This document shows positions 33,001-42,297 of a stretch of DNA of 43,687 nt, one piece after another. Under the pieces are notes generated by a model. The model ran no database searches. It was not told the DNA's origin and saw only the letters and a program-made list of their open reading frames with translations. Every line of letters begins with the position of its first letter. The stretch's first letter is position 1. The translations under genes and the position numbers were made by a program. The DNA is from Bacteroidota bacterium (GTDB lineage Bacteria > Bacteroidota > Bacteroidia > JAADEI01), in assembly GCA_026992635.1 (NCBI GenBank), contig JALWYU010000083.1, forward strand, positions 1-43,687. The letters are read 5' to 3'.

Positions 33001-33304
33001 GAAACAGGCTGAAATTACCCTCTCCGTAGATCCCGAGCCTCTTAAAAGTGGCTTCGTATTGTTGTATCCACCATCCAGTCCACCATATATGGGTGTTGTA
33101 GGGATTACCTTGCTGGTCGATGGGTGCTAGCTGAAGTTTGTCTTGAAATTCTTTCCGCAGTTTGCCGCTTGCGGGCACCTCCCCCCTTTGTCCCACCTTA
33201 CCTATATCATGCAGGAGGGCGGCGAGGGTGGTGATGTGGCGCCACATAGTATGTTCGTTTCCCTGGATGGGCGTGGTGAATAAAAACTGGTCGGGGCTGT
33301 GCAT
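29999..33304 (-). CDS. cas10: Cas10 (Csm1), large type III-A subunit with HD and cyclase motifs
   Basis: 1101 aa, longer than the usual 750-850. The HD motif is in TLAALLHDIGKVGQRG (His32-Asp33) and the lower-activity palm has LLVGGDLSGIQSFIYDI. The active palm has IVYAGGDDVFAVG, with GGDD at 842-845. Cas10 makes cyclic oligoadenylate when target RNA is bound, and the HD domain can cut DNA; both motifs look intact. The zinc ribbon seems degraded: ICAVTGRFAH lacks the second Cys and the later CxxC is missing. A hydrophilic linker rich in Thr/Glu/Lys (about 710-770) explains part of the extra length. ATG 33304 is used; MWRHI (33247) would also keep the HD domain. It heads the operon. Confidence 0.95.
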   Translation of the reverse strand: MHSPDQFLFTTPIQGNEHTMWRHITTLAALLHDIGKVGQRGEVPASGKLRKEFQDKLQLAPIDQQGNPYNTHIWWTGWWIQQYEATFKRLGIYGEGNFSLFRLACTHHLKWEDLNFLERLIVLADNISVGFDREEADRDNLPAGTEGIAQKYDIKFSEKDPKQQYKCLPLLSIWETVSSRYGRRKKQRYWHHPLRPLSLRRNDVFPAPPAKEFGKRVEKFKELWDDFTNESDNFLSKLVRWQGSPEDKFRSLIDTLLALIHKYFWCVVSSAYDMEPITSLYDHLKTTAAFAVCLYDWIAEKPAERYRLVGGALPPDLASQWGIPEHGEQTDKNLQQIAERRPFLLVGGDLSGIQSFIYDIYSSRAKKALKGRSFYLQLLTEVVIERILRALGYWRINVLFASGGKFYLILPNTEEVKSNLKQLTHNLHKWLWTKHGNDLYVAIDCVEFGFYVDQNRQFIKRIICLNEQDENLLGKLKEELKEHQRARVYFPDNDGDRKKFHNEWRQHATLGDLWWLLSEKLAHHKQRRWLDVLGNEPLTYRNLFERAEEGGAHGGEDREICAVTGRFAHRNKMDPIEEGSGIFVLKQVKKQIELGDKLHDADFIVLEPPGWKGTLPAPQSSIEIWGCKAHIYMKKGSIITIPEPGLTIWRLNDTSNFIAPKPFQVQAAASWGFYFYGGNKMPVVKTRLATFEEIAQIFDDEFCEDGTPESLALIRDLLNQPETSAEKGTKRKSTPCHKTWTEQGATDDETTDTSSDELWEIPGSKDATGENVPCPTTYLGILRCDVDNLGELFIYGLPPQNQSFSALSTLSWQLAWFFSGYINTLQASHRLFRRHIQIVYAGGDDVFAVGRWDVLLAFALLLRREFCAFVCERPDITLSAGLPFFKPKYPIQRAAHIAGEQEERAKKFCHNPLQKHLSGEVLGKDAITLLELSVGWNPAAPANSFSLNIGKDLHTLSELSFIMLNFTSKMVNLLQSGALAHGFLHLLNEYYLSAQQNHTITHIPDTSYQVLDISRGSPALRWLWHLTYQLARMRKPDPNHKHINDFLTKIQNFAWTGEPSESIPQCRSLPLLALASQLAILWGRLVRSKTSKNANPKITIP

Positions 33305-33381
33305 CGGATTTGTGTTTGCTTGCTTTTCTACGGTTTAAGATATCTTTGAAATTGATTTCTGGCTTTCCTGCGCGCAATTTC

Positions 33382-33753
33382 CTATGCAACTTCCTGTGGA
33401 ACACAAACTTTATTCACTGGATTCCATAAGGTACTCAGGGATTTTGCCAGGACAAGTGCGACGACTTGCAGGCATATCATGACGCTCAGAATCAATCCAA
33501 CAGGAAAATAAAGGATGCGGGCAATCCATCCCCAGGTAAGCCATAGTTGATTTTGATGGACCTGCAAGTCGTTCTTACCGGCCATGGCACAGGAAAACGG
33601 CGTGAGCAGAAAACGTGCTAACTGGATGAGTCCTAAGCCGATTGGTATGCCAATGCCTGTAAGCAGAAACAGGAGTCCTGCGAGTAGTGTGCACAATGAG
33701 GAGAGAAAACCCAGGAAAGGCACATGCCAGAGGATGTTCCCTAATGTCCTCAT
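33382..33753 (-). CDS. yccF: YccF-family membrane protein
   Basis: 123 aa. The YccF pattern is clear: MRTLGNILWHVPFLGF, a transmembrane hairpin (LCTLLAGLLFLLTGIGIPIG), LGLIQLARFLLTPFS, and a second half with WGWIARILYFPVGLILSVMI. The family consists of inner-membrane proteins of unknown function. It is upstream of cas10 in the same direction with 77 bp between them. Co-transcription is possible but not required. Confidence 0.8.
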   Translation of the reverse strand: MRTLGNILWHVPFLGFLSSLCTLLAGLLFLLTGIGIPIGLGLIQLARFLLTPFSCAMAGKNDLQVHQNQLWLTWGWIARILYFPVGLILSVMICLQVVALVLAKSLSTLWNPVNKVCVPQEVA

Positions 33754-34432
33754 TGTTGGCTGATTTTGCTTACTGGGTAATGCATGTCAGTTTGTTTATA
33801 CGTAAGATAAGGTAAGTTTTGAAGGAAAAAAAATCGGAAGATAGAGGGAAAGGTTGGAGCAAGTTCCTCAAAAGTGTGCCTGATCTATATTGCTGCACGT
33901 AAGCAATTTGTGAATGCCCACATGATTTCTTCCGGGAAGTAAGAAGTGCTTGTAGGCGGGCGGGCAGAAGCTCGCCAACACTGGTAAGACGGATTCAACT
34001 GGTTAAAAAACTTCGTCGTCAGCAGCATCGTCATCCGCATCGGCAGTAAAGGGGCGGAGGATTGCGGGAACGCCCGGTACAACCCGGTACAGTAAATTGC
34101 ACAAGGAAACGGTACATCTACCGAAATAGCAGACAAGGACTTATGTATATGCCAGCAACTGCGCACCCTGAGCAGTTCTGTATCGGGTCTGTAGATTTTC
34201 TGGACTTGCTGAAACACTCTCAGACTCTCTGCACATTCCTGGCTTTAGCTTTTGGGTTGGATTTCTCCCTTTCATGACGCCTTACTTGCTGTGATGAAAT
34301 TGTTCATGTCCCGACCACTCGTCAATTTTTTTTCAGACAACAATGATTCCTATGGGCTTAAAGTAGAAGATTTAGCGAGATAGCAAAAAGCGCATACATT
34401 CAACAGGATACCCCCCCTTGAGGAAGCAACGT
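33754..34432. other. About 680 bp without a convincing gene
   Basis: Frames up to 110 codons exist (around 33885-34217), but codon content and starts are poor. It contains the second copy of the 42-bp dispersed element (34334-34375) and a run of seven C just before the PKD gene's stop. The promoter for yccF and the terminator for the PKD gene should be here, but no clear hairpin was identified. Confidence 0.4.
34334..34375 (+). repeat. 42-bp dispersed element, copy 2
   Basis: CAGACAACAATGATTCCTAT onwards, matching 13853-13894 with 6 mismatches and the same orientation. It lies 58 bp past the 3' end of the PKD gene. Confidence 0.6.
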
Positions 34433-37400
34433 CTACCGGATCAACAGCACGTATCCGCTGATGTCAAATTCTTTGCCTGTTACGAACTTACCCCGGTACC
34501 GCCAGACGTACACATCCTGGAGGCAGGGCTCGCCCGTCACCATGTTGGTTCCGTCCCAGCGAGGTGCCTGTCCCTTTTCGCGGTAGACCAGCTGACCCCA
34601 CCGGTCAAAAATCATCAACTCCGCATATTCCACACCTGTAGACACAATGTAGAAATAGTCGTTGATGCCATCCCCATCAGGTGTAAAGGCATTGGGTGCG
34701 TACAGATCACCACTTTCAATGGCGATAATCGGAGCTGTAAACGTGTCAGAACACCCGTAAATGGTCGTTCCAATAAGTGTGATGAAGTATTCACCACCTT
34801 CTGCGTAAATGTGGCGAACTACCCTTCCTGTATCCGTTGTGCCATCCCCCCATTCCCAGTAGAAATAGACGGGATTGCCCGAGGATTGTTCCGTACAGGT
34901 AACCACCATATCGGGTACATAGACCGTATCAGGCAAGCACGTAAAGCGCACTTCGGGTTGCGGATACACGACAATGGTATCTTCCAGGACCAGGACACTG
35001 TCCGTCGTCAAATTCCAGACATACAGCGTAACAGTATAAGTGCCTGCCCAGTACGTATGGGACACAGGCGTCATAAACTCGCTTCCTGACCCATCACCAA
35101 AGTCCAGCCATGCACTGTCTATGTACATGCTCTGGTTTTCAAAGTAGACTGTCAGGGGTTCACAACCTCTGGTGGGCGTAAAGGTCAAAGCGGGCAATGG
35201 TAGGGGTGGCATAATCACCACGGTGAATCCAACCGTATCCTGACATTCGGGAGTTACCACAATGAGTGTACCTTCATACACGCCCCATTGCCCATAGGTG
35301 TGCGTACCTGCCTGGTCGCAGGGTAGCGTATCAATGGTTCCATCTCCCCATATCCAGATGCACGTAAATGCCGGGCCTTGCGACGAGAGATTGGGAATCG
35401 TTACTGTGTTGTCGGGCCAGTAAAGGGTATCGGGCTGTTGTACACCTGCTACTGGGAAGGGATACACGACCACCGAACTGTACACGGTATCGCCCTGACA
35501 ACCAAATGGAGAAACTGCCGTCAAGCCAATCACATAGGTGGAATCTATTCCGCCCGTGTTGGTAAAGGTATAGCAGGGTGAGGGATCGGGCAACGTTGTA
35601 TCCGGAAGTAGCCACGTATACTGTGAAGCACCCGTAGACTGATTCTGGAAGCAGACGGTCAGGGGGTGGCAACCCGAATCCGGCAATAACGTAAAGTCCA
35701 CAGCCGGCTCAGGATACACCACCACGTAAGTATCTACCTGATTGGTACATCCTGAGGGGGTTGTAGCAACCAGCGTAACGGTATAAGTATCCGGGTCGGT
35801 GTACGCCACCGGAAACGTCACCGTAATATGCGTATCGGTTTGTGTGGGCATCCCTGTAATCTGCCACTGATAAGAAGAATTGGCAGGAATCGTCTGGTTG
35901 GTGAATTGAACGGTCAAAGGTCCGCATCCCGCCTGCTGACTCATGGTAAATGCCACATCAGGCAAGCCATACACATGAACAGTATCTTTGAAAGTGTCCA
36001 CGCATCCTCCGGAGGAAACTACAATCAGTGTAACTTCAAAGAACGTGTCGTTGGTCGTGTGATTGATGTAAGTCTGGGATGGAGGATTGTTCCCACTCCA
36101 CGTATTCCCATTGCCAAAGTCCCACGACCAGGAAATCAGCCAGGAAGGTGAACCTACCGACGAACTGTCCGTAAATGTAACCGTCAGTGAATCACAACCT
36201 GTAGGTGGCGCAAACGTGAAGTAAGCCTGGGGAAGCGGACGAATGATCACAGGTTTGCTCACCGTATCCACACAACCCTGAGGACTGCTGACGATCAGCG
36301 TAATCGTAAACACGCCACTGGTATCATAAACGTGTACAGGCTGGTATTGCAAAGCCGTGTCGCCATCGCCAAAGTCCCAGAACCAGGACAGACTGCCCAC
36401 ACCCCCTGGAAAACTGGTCGTGTTCACAAGAGTGAGTGTATCTTGCTGGCATAAGCTGTCAGGAATCAGGAAGTCGGCAACTGGACGTGGGTAAACCCAT
36501 ACGGTATCTCGGGCAGTGTGTGCACACCCACCGGGACTCACTACCGTTAGCGTAACCACATAATAGCCCGTATCGGTATACCATTGGGGTGGGGGTGGCG
36601 TCCCCGTAAACGTATTGCCATTGCCAAAGTCCCACTGCCAGGTCATTGCACCCGTAGAACTATCCAGAATCGTGACCAGTACCGAGTCACAGCCCATAGA
36701 AGGCACTAAGGAGAACTGTGCCACAGGTCCGGGAAAGACCTCAATGGAATCCTGGATGGTGTCTTTACACCCGGCACTGCTCGTTACAATCAGCGTAACC
36801 GTGTACACACCAGGACTGGTGTACACATAGGAGGGATGCTGGATAATGGCAGTGTCCCCCGTACCGAAGTCCCACCACCAGCCCGTGATCGTCTCCCAGG
36901 CAATCGTACTGGCGTCTGTGAAGGAAACCGTATCGTACACACACACGGAATCGTCAAAGAGCATTGCCGCCTGCGGAATCGCATGGACGTACAGGGTTTC
37001 GGCTTTGGTACTGGAGCATCCCCCGGGATTGGACACCGTCAACGTGGCAATGTACATACCAGGCGAGGAGTAATTCTGGGGTGGGGGATTGGGTCCCGAC
37101 CACGTATTCCCATTGCCAAAATTCCACTGGTAGATGGTGGCACCCTGGGAACTGTCGGTGAACGTCGCTGTAAAGGGACCACAATTGGACTTGGGTACCA
37201 CCGCAAAGTCCGCCAGCACAGACGGAAAGACCTCAATGGAGTCCTGAATGGTGTCTTTACACCCGGCACTGCTCGTTACAATCAGCGTAACCGTGTATAC
37301 ACCAGGACTGGTGTACACATAGGAGGGATGCTGGACAATGGCAGTGTCCCCCGTACCGAAGTCCCACCACCAGCCCGTGATCGTCTCCCAGGCAATCGTA

Positions 37401-40400
37401 CTGGCATCTGTGAAGGAAACCGTATCGTACACACACACGGAATCGTCAAAGAGCATTGCCGCCTGCGGAATCGCATGGACGTACAGGGTTTCGGCTTTGG
37501 TACTGGAGCATCCCCCGGGATTGGACACCGTCAACGTGGCAATGTACATACCAGGCGAGGAGTAATTCTGGGGTGGGGGATTGGGTCCCGACCACGTATT
37601 CCCATTGCCAAAATTCCACTGGTAGATGGTGGCACCCTGGGAACTGTCGGTGAACGTCGCTGTAAAGGGACCACAATTGGACTTGGGTACCACCGCAAAG
37701 TCCGCCAGTGCCGAGGGGAAGACGTAAATCGTATCCTGAATCGTGTCTTTACAGCCGGCGTCAGTGGTTACGACCAGCGTAACGGTATAGGTATCTGGCA
37801 CTGTATACGTGTAGTTGACTGGATTTCCTGTTGCTGAGTCCCCATTGCCAAAGTACCATTTCCAGTCTATGATCGTGGAAGGGGCAGGCACCGTACTGGT
37901 ACTGGTGAAGGTTACGCTCTGGTAGGCGCACACGCTGTCCTGAAACACCATTCCAGCAATCGGTAGCGGATACACCTGGAGCGTATCCCGATAGACATCC
38001 GTACAGTTGAAGCCATTGACCAGTGTAAGTGTCACCACATAAGTGCCAGCACTGTAGGTTTGTGCCGGTGGCGTGGATGTCGTATCGGTATTCCCGTTGT
38101 TGAAATCCCAGTGGTAGTTAATCCCCCCTGTGGAACTGTCCACGAAGGTTACAGTCAGCAATTCACAGCCACTTGCAGGCACCGAAACAAAATAGGCGTT
38201 GGGAATAGGATGAACCACTACGGTATCTACGATGGAATCCCGACAAAAACCGCCGGCACCCGCCGTCGTAATTAACGTAATCGTGTACGTGCCTGCTGAA
38301 TCAAACGTGTAGGGTGGGGGAGTCAATCCGTAAAACGTATCGCCCGAACTGAAAATCCATGTGTAGGTTACCGGAGGTGTCCCTCCTGAACTGACGTTAG
38401 TAATGGTCAGCGTATCGTTCAGGCACAGGGTGTCCGTTGCGAAGAAGCCCGCCTGTTCCGTTCCATACACTTCAATGGTGTCATACGCAAAGCCTTTGCA
38501 TCCACCCGTGCCCTGAATGATCAGCGTAACCGGATAGATGCCCGGTGTATCGTACAGGACTGGCGGTGGATTCTGAACATACGCCGTATCACCATTACCA
38601 AAAATCCACGTCCAGGAAATAGCAAATTGTGAACTATCCGTGAAGGTTACCACCAGGGAGTCGCATCCCCGTGAAGTATCTACCGTGAAGTGGGCAACAG
38701 GTCCGGGATGCACGATAATGGTATCCTGAGCCGTAGAGACACAACCTTCTGCATTGACCACAATCAGCGTAACCACATAGGTGTCGGGCACCGTATACGA
38801 GTAGCTGACGGGATTGCCCGTAAGCGTATCGCCATTACCCATATCCCACGAAACCGAAACCGCACTCCCCGACGGCGAAACAATACTGGCGTTCAATGTG
38901 AACGATTCGCCCTGACATAAACTGTCCGGAGCATTGAATGAGATAATCGGGGAGGGATCCACCTGGATCGTATCCTTTGCCTGGGCTGAGCATCCGCCAG
39001 GTCCATAGACCGTCAGTGTAATCACGTATGTGCCCACGGTATCGTACAGGACGGGCGGGGGATTCGGACCACTTGCCGTGTCGCCATTGCCAAAGTCCCA
39101 GTGCCAGATCACACCTCCTACAGAGGAATCTGTGATTGTTACCACCAGTGAGTCGCAGCCCCACTGGGGCACCGCCGTAAACTGAGGAACCGGGTCCGGG
39201 ATGATCGTGATGGTATCATAGGCGGTATCCGGACAGTTCGTATTGGAATTCACCACCAGCGTAATCACGTAAGTTCCAGGAGAAGTATATGTATGCGAGA
39301 GCGGCGGAGGACTGTTGGAAGTATGCCCATCACCAAAGTCCCACCACCAGCTTACAATGGAATAGCCTGAGTCAATCTTGCTGGAATCGGAAATGGGCAC
39401 AGCCACGTTGACACAGTACGAATCAGGTGCAACGATATACGCTTCGGGCTCCGGGTATACCGTCACTGTCACCTGTGCCGTGTCGGTACACACGCCATTG
39501 CTGGCAATCAGTGTGATTGTATACACGCCTCCACTGTCGTAAGTATGCGTGTGTGTACCCGTGTTATACGTGGTGTCGGTATGCCCATCTCCATAATCCC
39601 AGTAAAATTCACTGGCGTTCCATGAGAAGTTATTCAGTGTGATGGTGGCGGGGGGACAGCCCGCTGGATTCGGCCAAAAGTTGAACGCGGCATTGGGCCA
39701 GGGGAGAACCCAAACCGTATCGCGATACCAGTCACTCCAGCATCCGGCTATGTCCCGACCCCGTAACTGGACAATGAACATACCCTGCCAGTTATAGACA
39801 TGCGTGAAGGGCGCTGTAGAGGACGTGGTAAACTGCGTGCCATCGCCTAAGTTCCACTGAAAGACGACAGCATCGCTATCCGACGTGTTCACAAACGTAA
39901 TGGGCTGACCCAAACAGACCGAATCTGGAATCGGAATGAACGACACGCGTGGTGGCGTGTCCAGCACAATTCGCAGGTAAGCCGTGTCCGTACCACATGT
40001 ATTGGAGTCAATCAGCATGACACGGTAGGTGTCCGGTGCCGAATAGGAAATCGTAATCGGTGCCGTAGAGGAGGTCCACCCCACAGTAACGCCATTGCCA
40101 AAATCCCAGAAGAACAGACGCGTTGCCGTATCGCAAGCCACAGACTGCGACAGGTTCGTAAACGTAAAGGTGGTATCCGGCCAGCATTTAATGGAATCGT
40201 CCACGCCGATTGCCGCCGAATCGGGACCCATCGCGTCAATAGGTCCCCACGTCGTAAATGTATATCCACACATGTTCTGTGCCGTCAGTTTCACCTGTCC
40301 ATTGCAATAGTCGTCTGTGTAGGTATGGCAAACTGTATCGCCAATATTAGTGATGTCAAAGGTATCTACCTGTCCATCCCCGTAATCCCAGATGAATATC

Positions 40401-41167
40401 GTGGTAGAGTCCGCATAACTGCTATTGTTCACGAAACACACCGTCAACGGAATACACCCTTTGTTACTGCCTGCTGGCGGACCAATGATCGTTGCTGTGG
40501 GATACAGCAAGTTGTACACGGTACCCGTCAACGTGTAGACACACCCCGAAGAATCGTACACAATCAGCGTAACGTGATAAATGCCAATCGTATCGTACAG
40601 GTGGGAAATCACCGTCAGGTTACTCCAGCTACTGCCTGTTGTGGAATCGCCATCCCCAAAATAAAGGATAAAACTATCCGTAATGGAAATGACCGGCTGA
40701 AAATTCACGGTAACCGACGGAGAATCCCACGGATTCTTACAAAACACCCAGACTGGCGTATCGGATGGATTGCCATACCCATCATAGAGCTGGTAGTGGG
40801 GCACAGAGTCCACAACCACAATTTGCGTAGCCGTGTCCGAACAATTGTTTTGCGTATCCACGACGACCAGCTGAACCGTGTACGAACCTGTACTCGTAAA
40901 CGTATGCGAAGGTGCCCACTCCGTCTCTATGGGTGAGCCATCACCCCAATCCCAGTAAACGATTGTGTCGCTCCCGGGAATGATGGAATTGTTTACGGGC
41001 GTAACAGTGCTCCATTGACAGATGGTGTCAGGCAAACTAAAGGATGCACTGACCGGGCACTGCCCCCAAACCTGACCTGGACCAGTACCCGCTAACCAGC
41101 CTACGGTAAGCACCAGTGTCCAGACCCCGTTGATCAGTGTATTCTGTCTGGCACGCCTCTTTACCAT
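34433..41167 (-). CDS. Giant PKD-repeat surface protein with type IX secretion C-terminal domain
   Basis: 2244 aa from ATG 41167, chosen because it overlaps the porP stop by 7 nt and starts a signal peptide (MVKRRARQN, core VWTLVLTVGWLAG, ending QVWGQ); the frame is open to 41209. About 25 PKD-like repeats of roughly 80 aa follow, marked by W-x-FGNG/DG-x-T and YxVTLIV. At least two (the YQWQITG and YTWLLPD units) are degenerate. The last 90 residues begin PNAFTPDGDGINDYFYI and include MIFDRWGQLVYRE and DVYVWRYRGKF, the gliding-motility/CHU_C-type sorting domain of type IX secretion. The protein should be exported through T9SS and held at the surface as an adhesin or filament. Two internal units are near-identical at DNA level (36738-37713). 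Confidence 0.93.
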   Translation of the reverse strand: MVKRRARQNTLINGVWTLVLTVGWLAGTGPGQVWGQCPVSASFSLPDTICQWSTVTPVNNSIIPGSDTIVYWDWGDGSPIETEWAPSHTFTSTGSYTVQLVVVDTQNNCSDTATQIVVVDSVPHYQLYDGYGNPSDTPVWVFCKNPWDSPSVTVNFQPVISITDSFILYFGDGDSTTGSSWSNLTVISHLYDTIGIYHVTLIVYDSSGCVYTLTGTVYNLLYPTATIIGPPAGSNKGCIPLTVCFVNNSSYADSTTIFIWDYGDGQVDTFDITNIGDTVCHTYTDDYCNGQVKLTAQNMCGYTFTTWGPIDAMGPDSAAIGVDDSIKCWPDTTFTFTNLSQSVACDTATRLFFWDFGNGVTVGWTSSTAPITISYSAPDTYRVMLIDSNTCGTDTAYLRIVLDTPPRVSFIPIPDSVCLGQPITFVNTSDSDAVVFQWNLGDGTQFTTSSTAPFTHVYNWQGMFIVQLRGRDIAGCWSDWYRDTVWVLPWPNAAFNFWPNPAGCPPATITLNNFSWNASEFYWDYGDGHTDTTYNTGTHTHTYDSGGVYTITLIASNGVCTDTAQVTVTVYPEPEAYIVAPDSYCVNVAVPISDSSKIDSGYSIVSWWWDFGDGHTSNSPPPLSHTYTSPGTYVITLVVNSNTNCPDTAYDTITIIPDPVPQFTAVPQWGCDSLVVTITDSSVGGVIWHWDFGNGDTASGPNPPPVLYDTVGTYVITLTVYGPGGCSAQAKDTIQVDPSPIISFNAPDSLCQGESFTLNASIVSPSGSAVSVSWDMGNGDTLTGNPVSYSYTVPDTYVVTLIVVNAEGCVSTAQDTIIVHPGPVAHFTVDTSRGCDSLVVTFTDSSQFAISWTWIFGNGDTAYVQNPPPVLYDTPGIYPVTLIIQGTGGCKGFAYDTIEVYGTEQAGFFATDTLCLNDTLTITNVSSGGTPPVTYTWIFSSGDTFYGLTPPPYTFDSAGTYTITLITTAGAGGFCRDSIVDTVVVHPIPNAYFVSVPASGCELLTVTFVDSSTGGINYHWDFNNGNTDTTSTPPAQTYSAGTYVVTLTLVNGFNCTDVYRDTLQVYPLPIAGMVFQDSVCAYQSVTFTSTSTVPAPSTIIDWKWYFGNGDSATGNPVNYTYTVPDTYTVTLVVTTDAGCKDTIQDTIYVFPSALADFAVVPKSNCGPFTATFTDSSQGATIYQWNFGNGNTWSGPNPPPQNYSSPGMYIATLTVSNPGGCSSTKAETLYVHAIPQAAMLFDDSVCVYDTVSFTDASTIAWETITGWWWDFGTGDTAIVQHPSYVYTSPGVYTVTLIVTSSAGCKDTIQDSIEVFPSVLADFAVVPKSNCGPFTATFTDSSQGATIYQWNFGNGNTWSGPNPPPQNYSSPGMYIATLTVSNPGGCSSTKAETLYVHAIPQAAMLFDDSVCVYDTVSFTDASTIAWETITGWWWDFGTGDTAIIQHPSYVYTSPGVYTVTLIVTSSAGCKDTIQDSIEVFPGPVAQFSLVPSMGCDSVLVTILDSSTGAMTWQWDFGNGNTFTGTPPPPQWYTDTGYYVVTLTVVSPGGCAHTARDTVWVYPRPVADFLIPDSLCQQDTLTLVNTTSFPGGVGSLSWFWDFGDGDTALQYQPVHVYDTSGVFTITLIVSSPQGCVDTVSKPVIIRPLPQAYFTFAPPTGCDSLTVTFTDSSSVGSPSWLISWSWDFGNGNTWSGNNPPSQTYINHTTNDTFFEVTLIVVSSGGCVDTFKDTVHVYGLPDVAFTMSQQAGCGPLTVQFTNQTIPANSSYQWQITGMPTQTDTHITVTFPVAYTDPDTYTVTLVATTPSGCTNQVDTYVVVYPEPAVDFTLLPDSGCHPLTVCFQNQSTGASQYTWLLPDTTLPDPSPCYTFTNTGGIDSTYVIGLTAVSPFGCQGDTVYSSVVVYPFPVAGVQQPDTLYWPDNTVTIPNLSSQGPAFTCIWIWGDGTIDTLPCDQAGTHTYGQWGVYEGTLIVVTPECQDTVGFTVVIMPPLPLPALTFTPTRGCEPLTVYFENQSMYIDSAWLDFGDGSGSEFMTPVSHTYWAGTYTVTLYVWNLTTDSVLVLEDTIVVYPQPEVRFTCLPDTVYVPDMVVTCTEQSSGNPVYFYWEWGDGTTDTGRVVRHIYAEGGEYFITLIGTTIYGCSDTFTAPIIAIESGDLYAPNAFTPDGDGINDYFYIVSTGVEYAELMIFDRWGQLVYREKGQAPRWDGTNMVTGEPCLQDVYVWRYRGKFVTGKEFDISGYVLLIR
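36738..37713 (-). repeat. Tandem near-identical 492-bp duplication in the PKD gene
   Basis: Two adjacent copies (about 36738-37229 and 37230-37713) differ at only a handful of positions, for example ATC/GTC near 36749/37241 and CACAC/TATAC in the VYTVTLI codons. The offset is 492 bp, or 164 residues, which is two PKD repeats. The other repeats in the gene are far more diverged, so this duplication is recent or kept alike by recombination. Confidence 0.9.
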
Positions 41168-42297
41168 TTTCGTGGTGTTTTGCTTCTGCCCAGTGCCCGC
41201 TCTGCCCACACGTCAAACGGACACTGCATACGCAGTAGCCGCTCGTTGGGACAGATCTTCCACACTAAGGCAAATTCATGGACGCCTGCCGTCCTCGGTA
41301 AACCCAGACGCGAAACCGTCACGTCAAAACTGTAGTACAACCCAAAGGAATTTTTCTTCACGCCCACACCCAGAATGACCGCGTCCGTCTGATTGATCGT
41401 ACGGCGTACGCTGACGAGCCCCTCCAGCCAATCGCGCAGCAAATGGACACCTATCTGCGCCTGCATGAACCCATTCTGGTAGTCGGCAAACAAATAAGGC
41501 ATCACAAATACAGGGCGAACTGCACCCGGGTCCAATGTAAAACTCCCCACCAGCTGGATAGAATAGCGGAATTCCCAAACACCCGCAGGGTTGATGCGCG
41601 AAAAGCCCAGGTTGGGTTTGTTCAAATGGTGGAGGGCAAACCCTATGAGGAGCCGATCCGTCATAAGTGCCGCACCTGCACCTGTAGAAAACACTAGGGG
41701 CGAGCGCAAAACCCGCAAATGATCCTGCGATGTACTCCGATACAAACCCATAATGGGATCCAGCTGATCGCCAAAGACCAGCTTTTCACGGTCGGCATAC
41801 TGTTGCCAAACCCAGAACTCTGCACCTAAGTGCAACTGCCACTTTCGCGCAACTGTGATGGCGTACAGGTAATTGCCCTGCACCCGATAGGTCTTCAACA
41901 AGCCAGCCCCCGCCCGGTCATACAAAAGTGCCAGGACCACAGCACTGTTCCAGTATCGCAGGGGAACAGACCCATAGACAAGACTTGTCAGGTATGCCAT
42001 CGTATTTGCCCGATAGACATCCGGAAACAGATACCACTGAAACCGATTGACGGCAACCACATTCGCACAAAACCGGTCTGGCAATAACGCAGGATTTTCC
42101 AGCGGTGCACTGATCAGTCCATGGCTGAATACCGGGTCCTGCGCACGTACCGGGTAAAAGAGCAACAGCAAAGCGACAGGGAGCCACCGGAACCACGCAA
42201 CCCAGTAATTTCTACCCTGTCCGATCCATCCAATCAGGAAAAACTCTGGTAGCCAGCCTGTTATTGCATTATTCCTCGCGTTTTTTCCGACCACCAT
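41161..42297 (-). CDS. PorP/SprF-family outer-membrane protein
   Basis: 378 aa. An unusually long N-terminus (about 40 residues) leads into a signal core WLPVALLLLFYPVRA with cleavage before QDPVFS. QDPVFSHG...PLENPALLP is the family's standard N-terminal motif (Q-DP-S...NPA). The rest is a beta barrel: AVVLALLYDRAGAGLL, LHLGAEFWVWQQY, LLIGFALHHLNKPN and NSFGLYYSFDVTVSRLG. PorP/SprF proteins associate with T9SS and with the surface protein encoded next to them; here the PKD gene starts overlapping this gene's stop. The Cys-containing C-terminal tail (CPNERLLRMQCPFD) is an addition of unknown role. Confidence 0.9.
   Translation of the reverse strand: MVVGKNARNNAITGWLPEFFLIGWIGQGRNYWVAWFRWLPVALLLLFYPVRAQDPVFSHGLISAPLENPALLPDRFCANVVAVNRFQWYLFPDVYRANTMAYLTSLVYGSVPLRYWNSAVVLALLYDRAGAGLLKTYRVQGNYLYAITVARKWQLHLGAEFWVWQQYADREKLVFGDQLDPIMGLYRSTSQDHLRVLRSPLVFSTGAGAALMTDRLLIGFALHHLNKPNLGFSRINPAGVWEFRYSIQLVGSFTLDPGAVRPVFVMPYLFADYQNGFMQAQIGVHLLRDWLEGLVSVRRTINQTDAVILGVGVKKNSFGLYYSFDVTVSRLGLPRTAGVHEFALVWKICPNERLLRMQCPFDVWAERALGRSKTPRKW

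Noticed and set aside
33885-34217. 110-codon minus-strand frame upstream of the PKD gene's 3' side
   Set aside because: No recognisable protein pattern, no neighbour coupling, and codon content like non-coding DNA.
36836-37837. 333-codon plus-strand frame opposite the PKD gene, with an internal repeat
   Set aside because: It is antisense to a clear PKD coding region; its internal repeat simply mirrors the 492-bp duplication.
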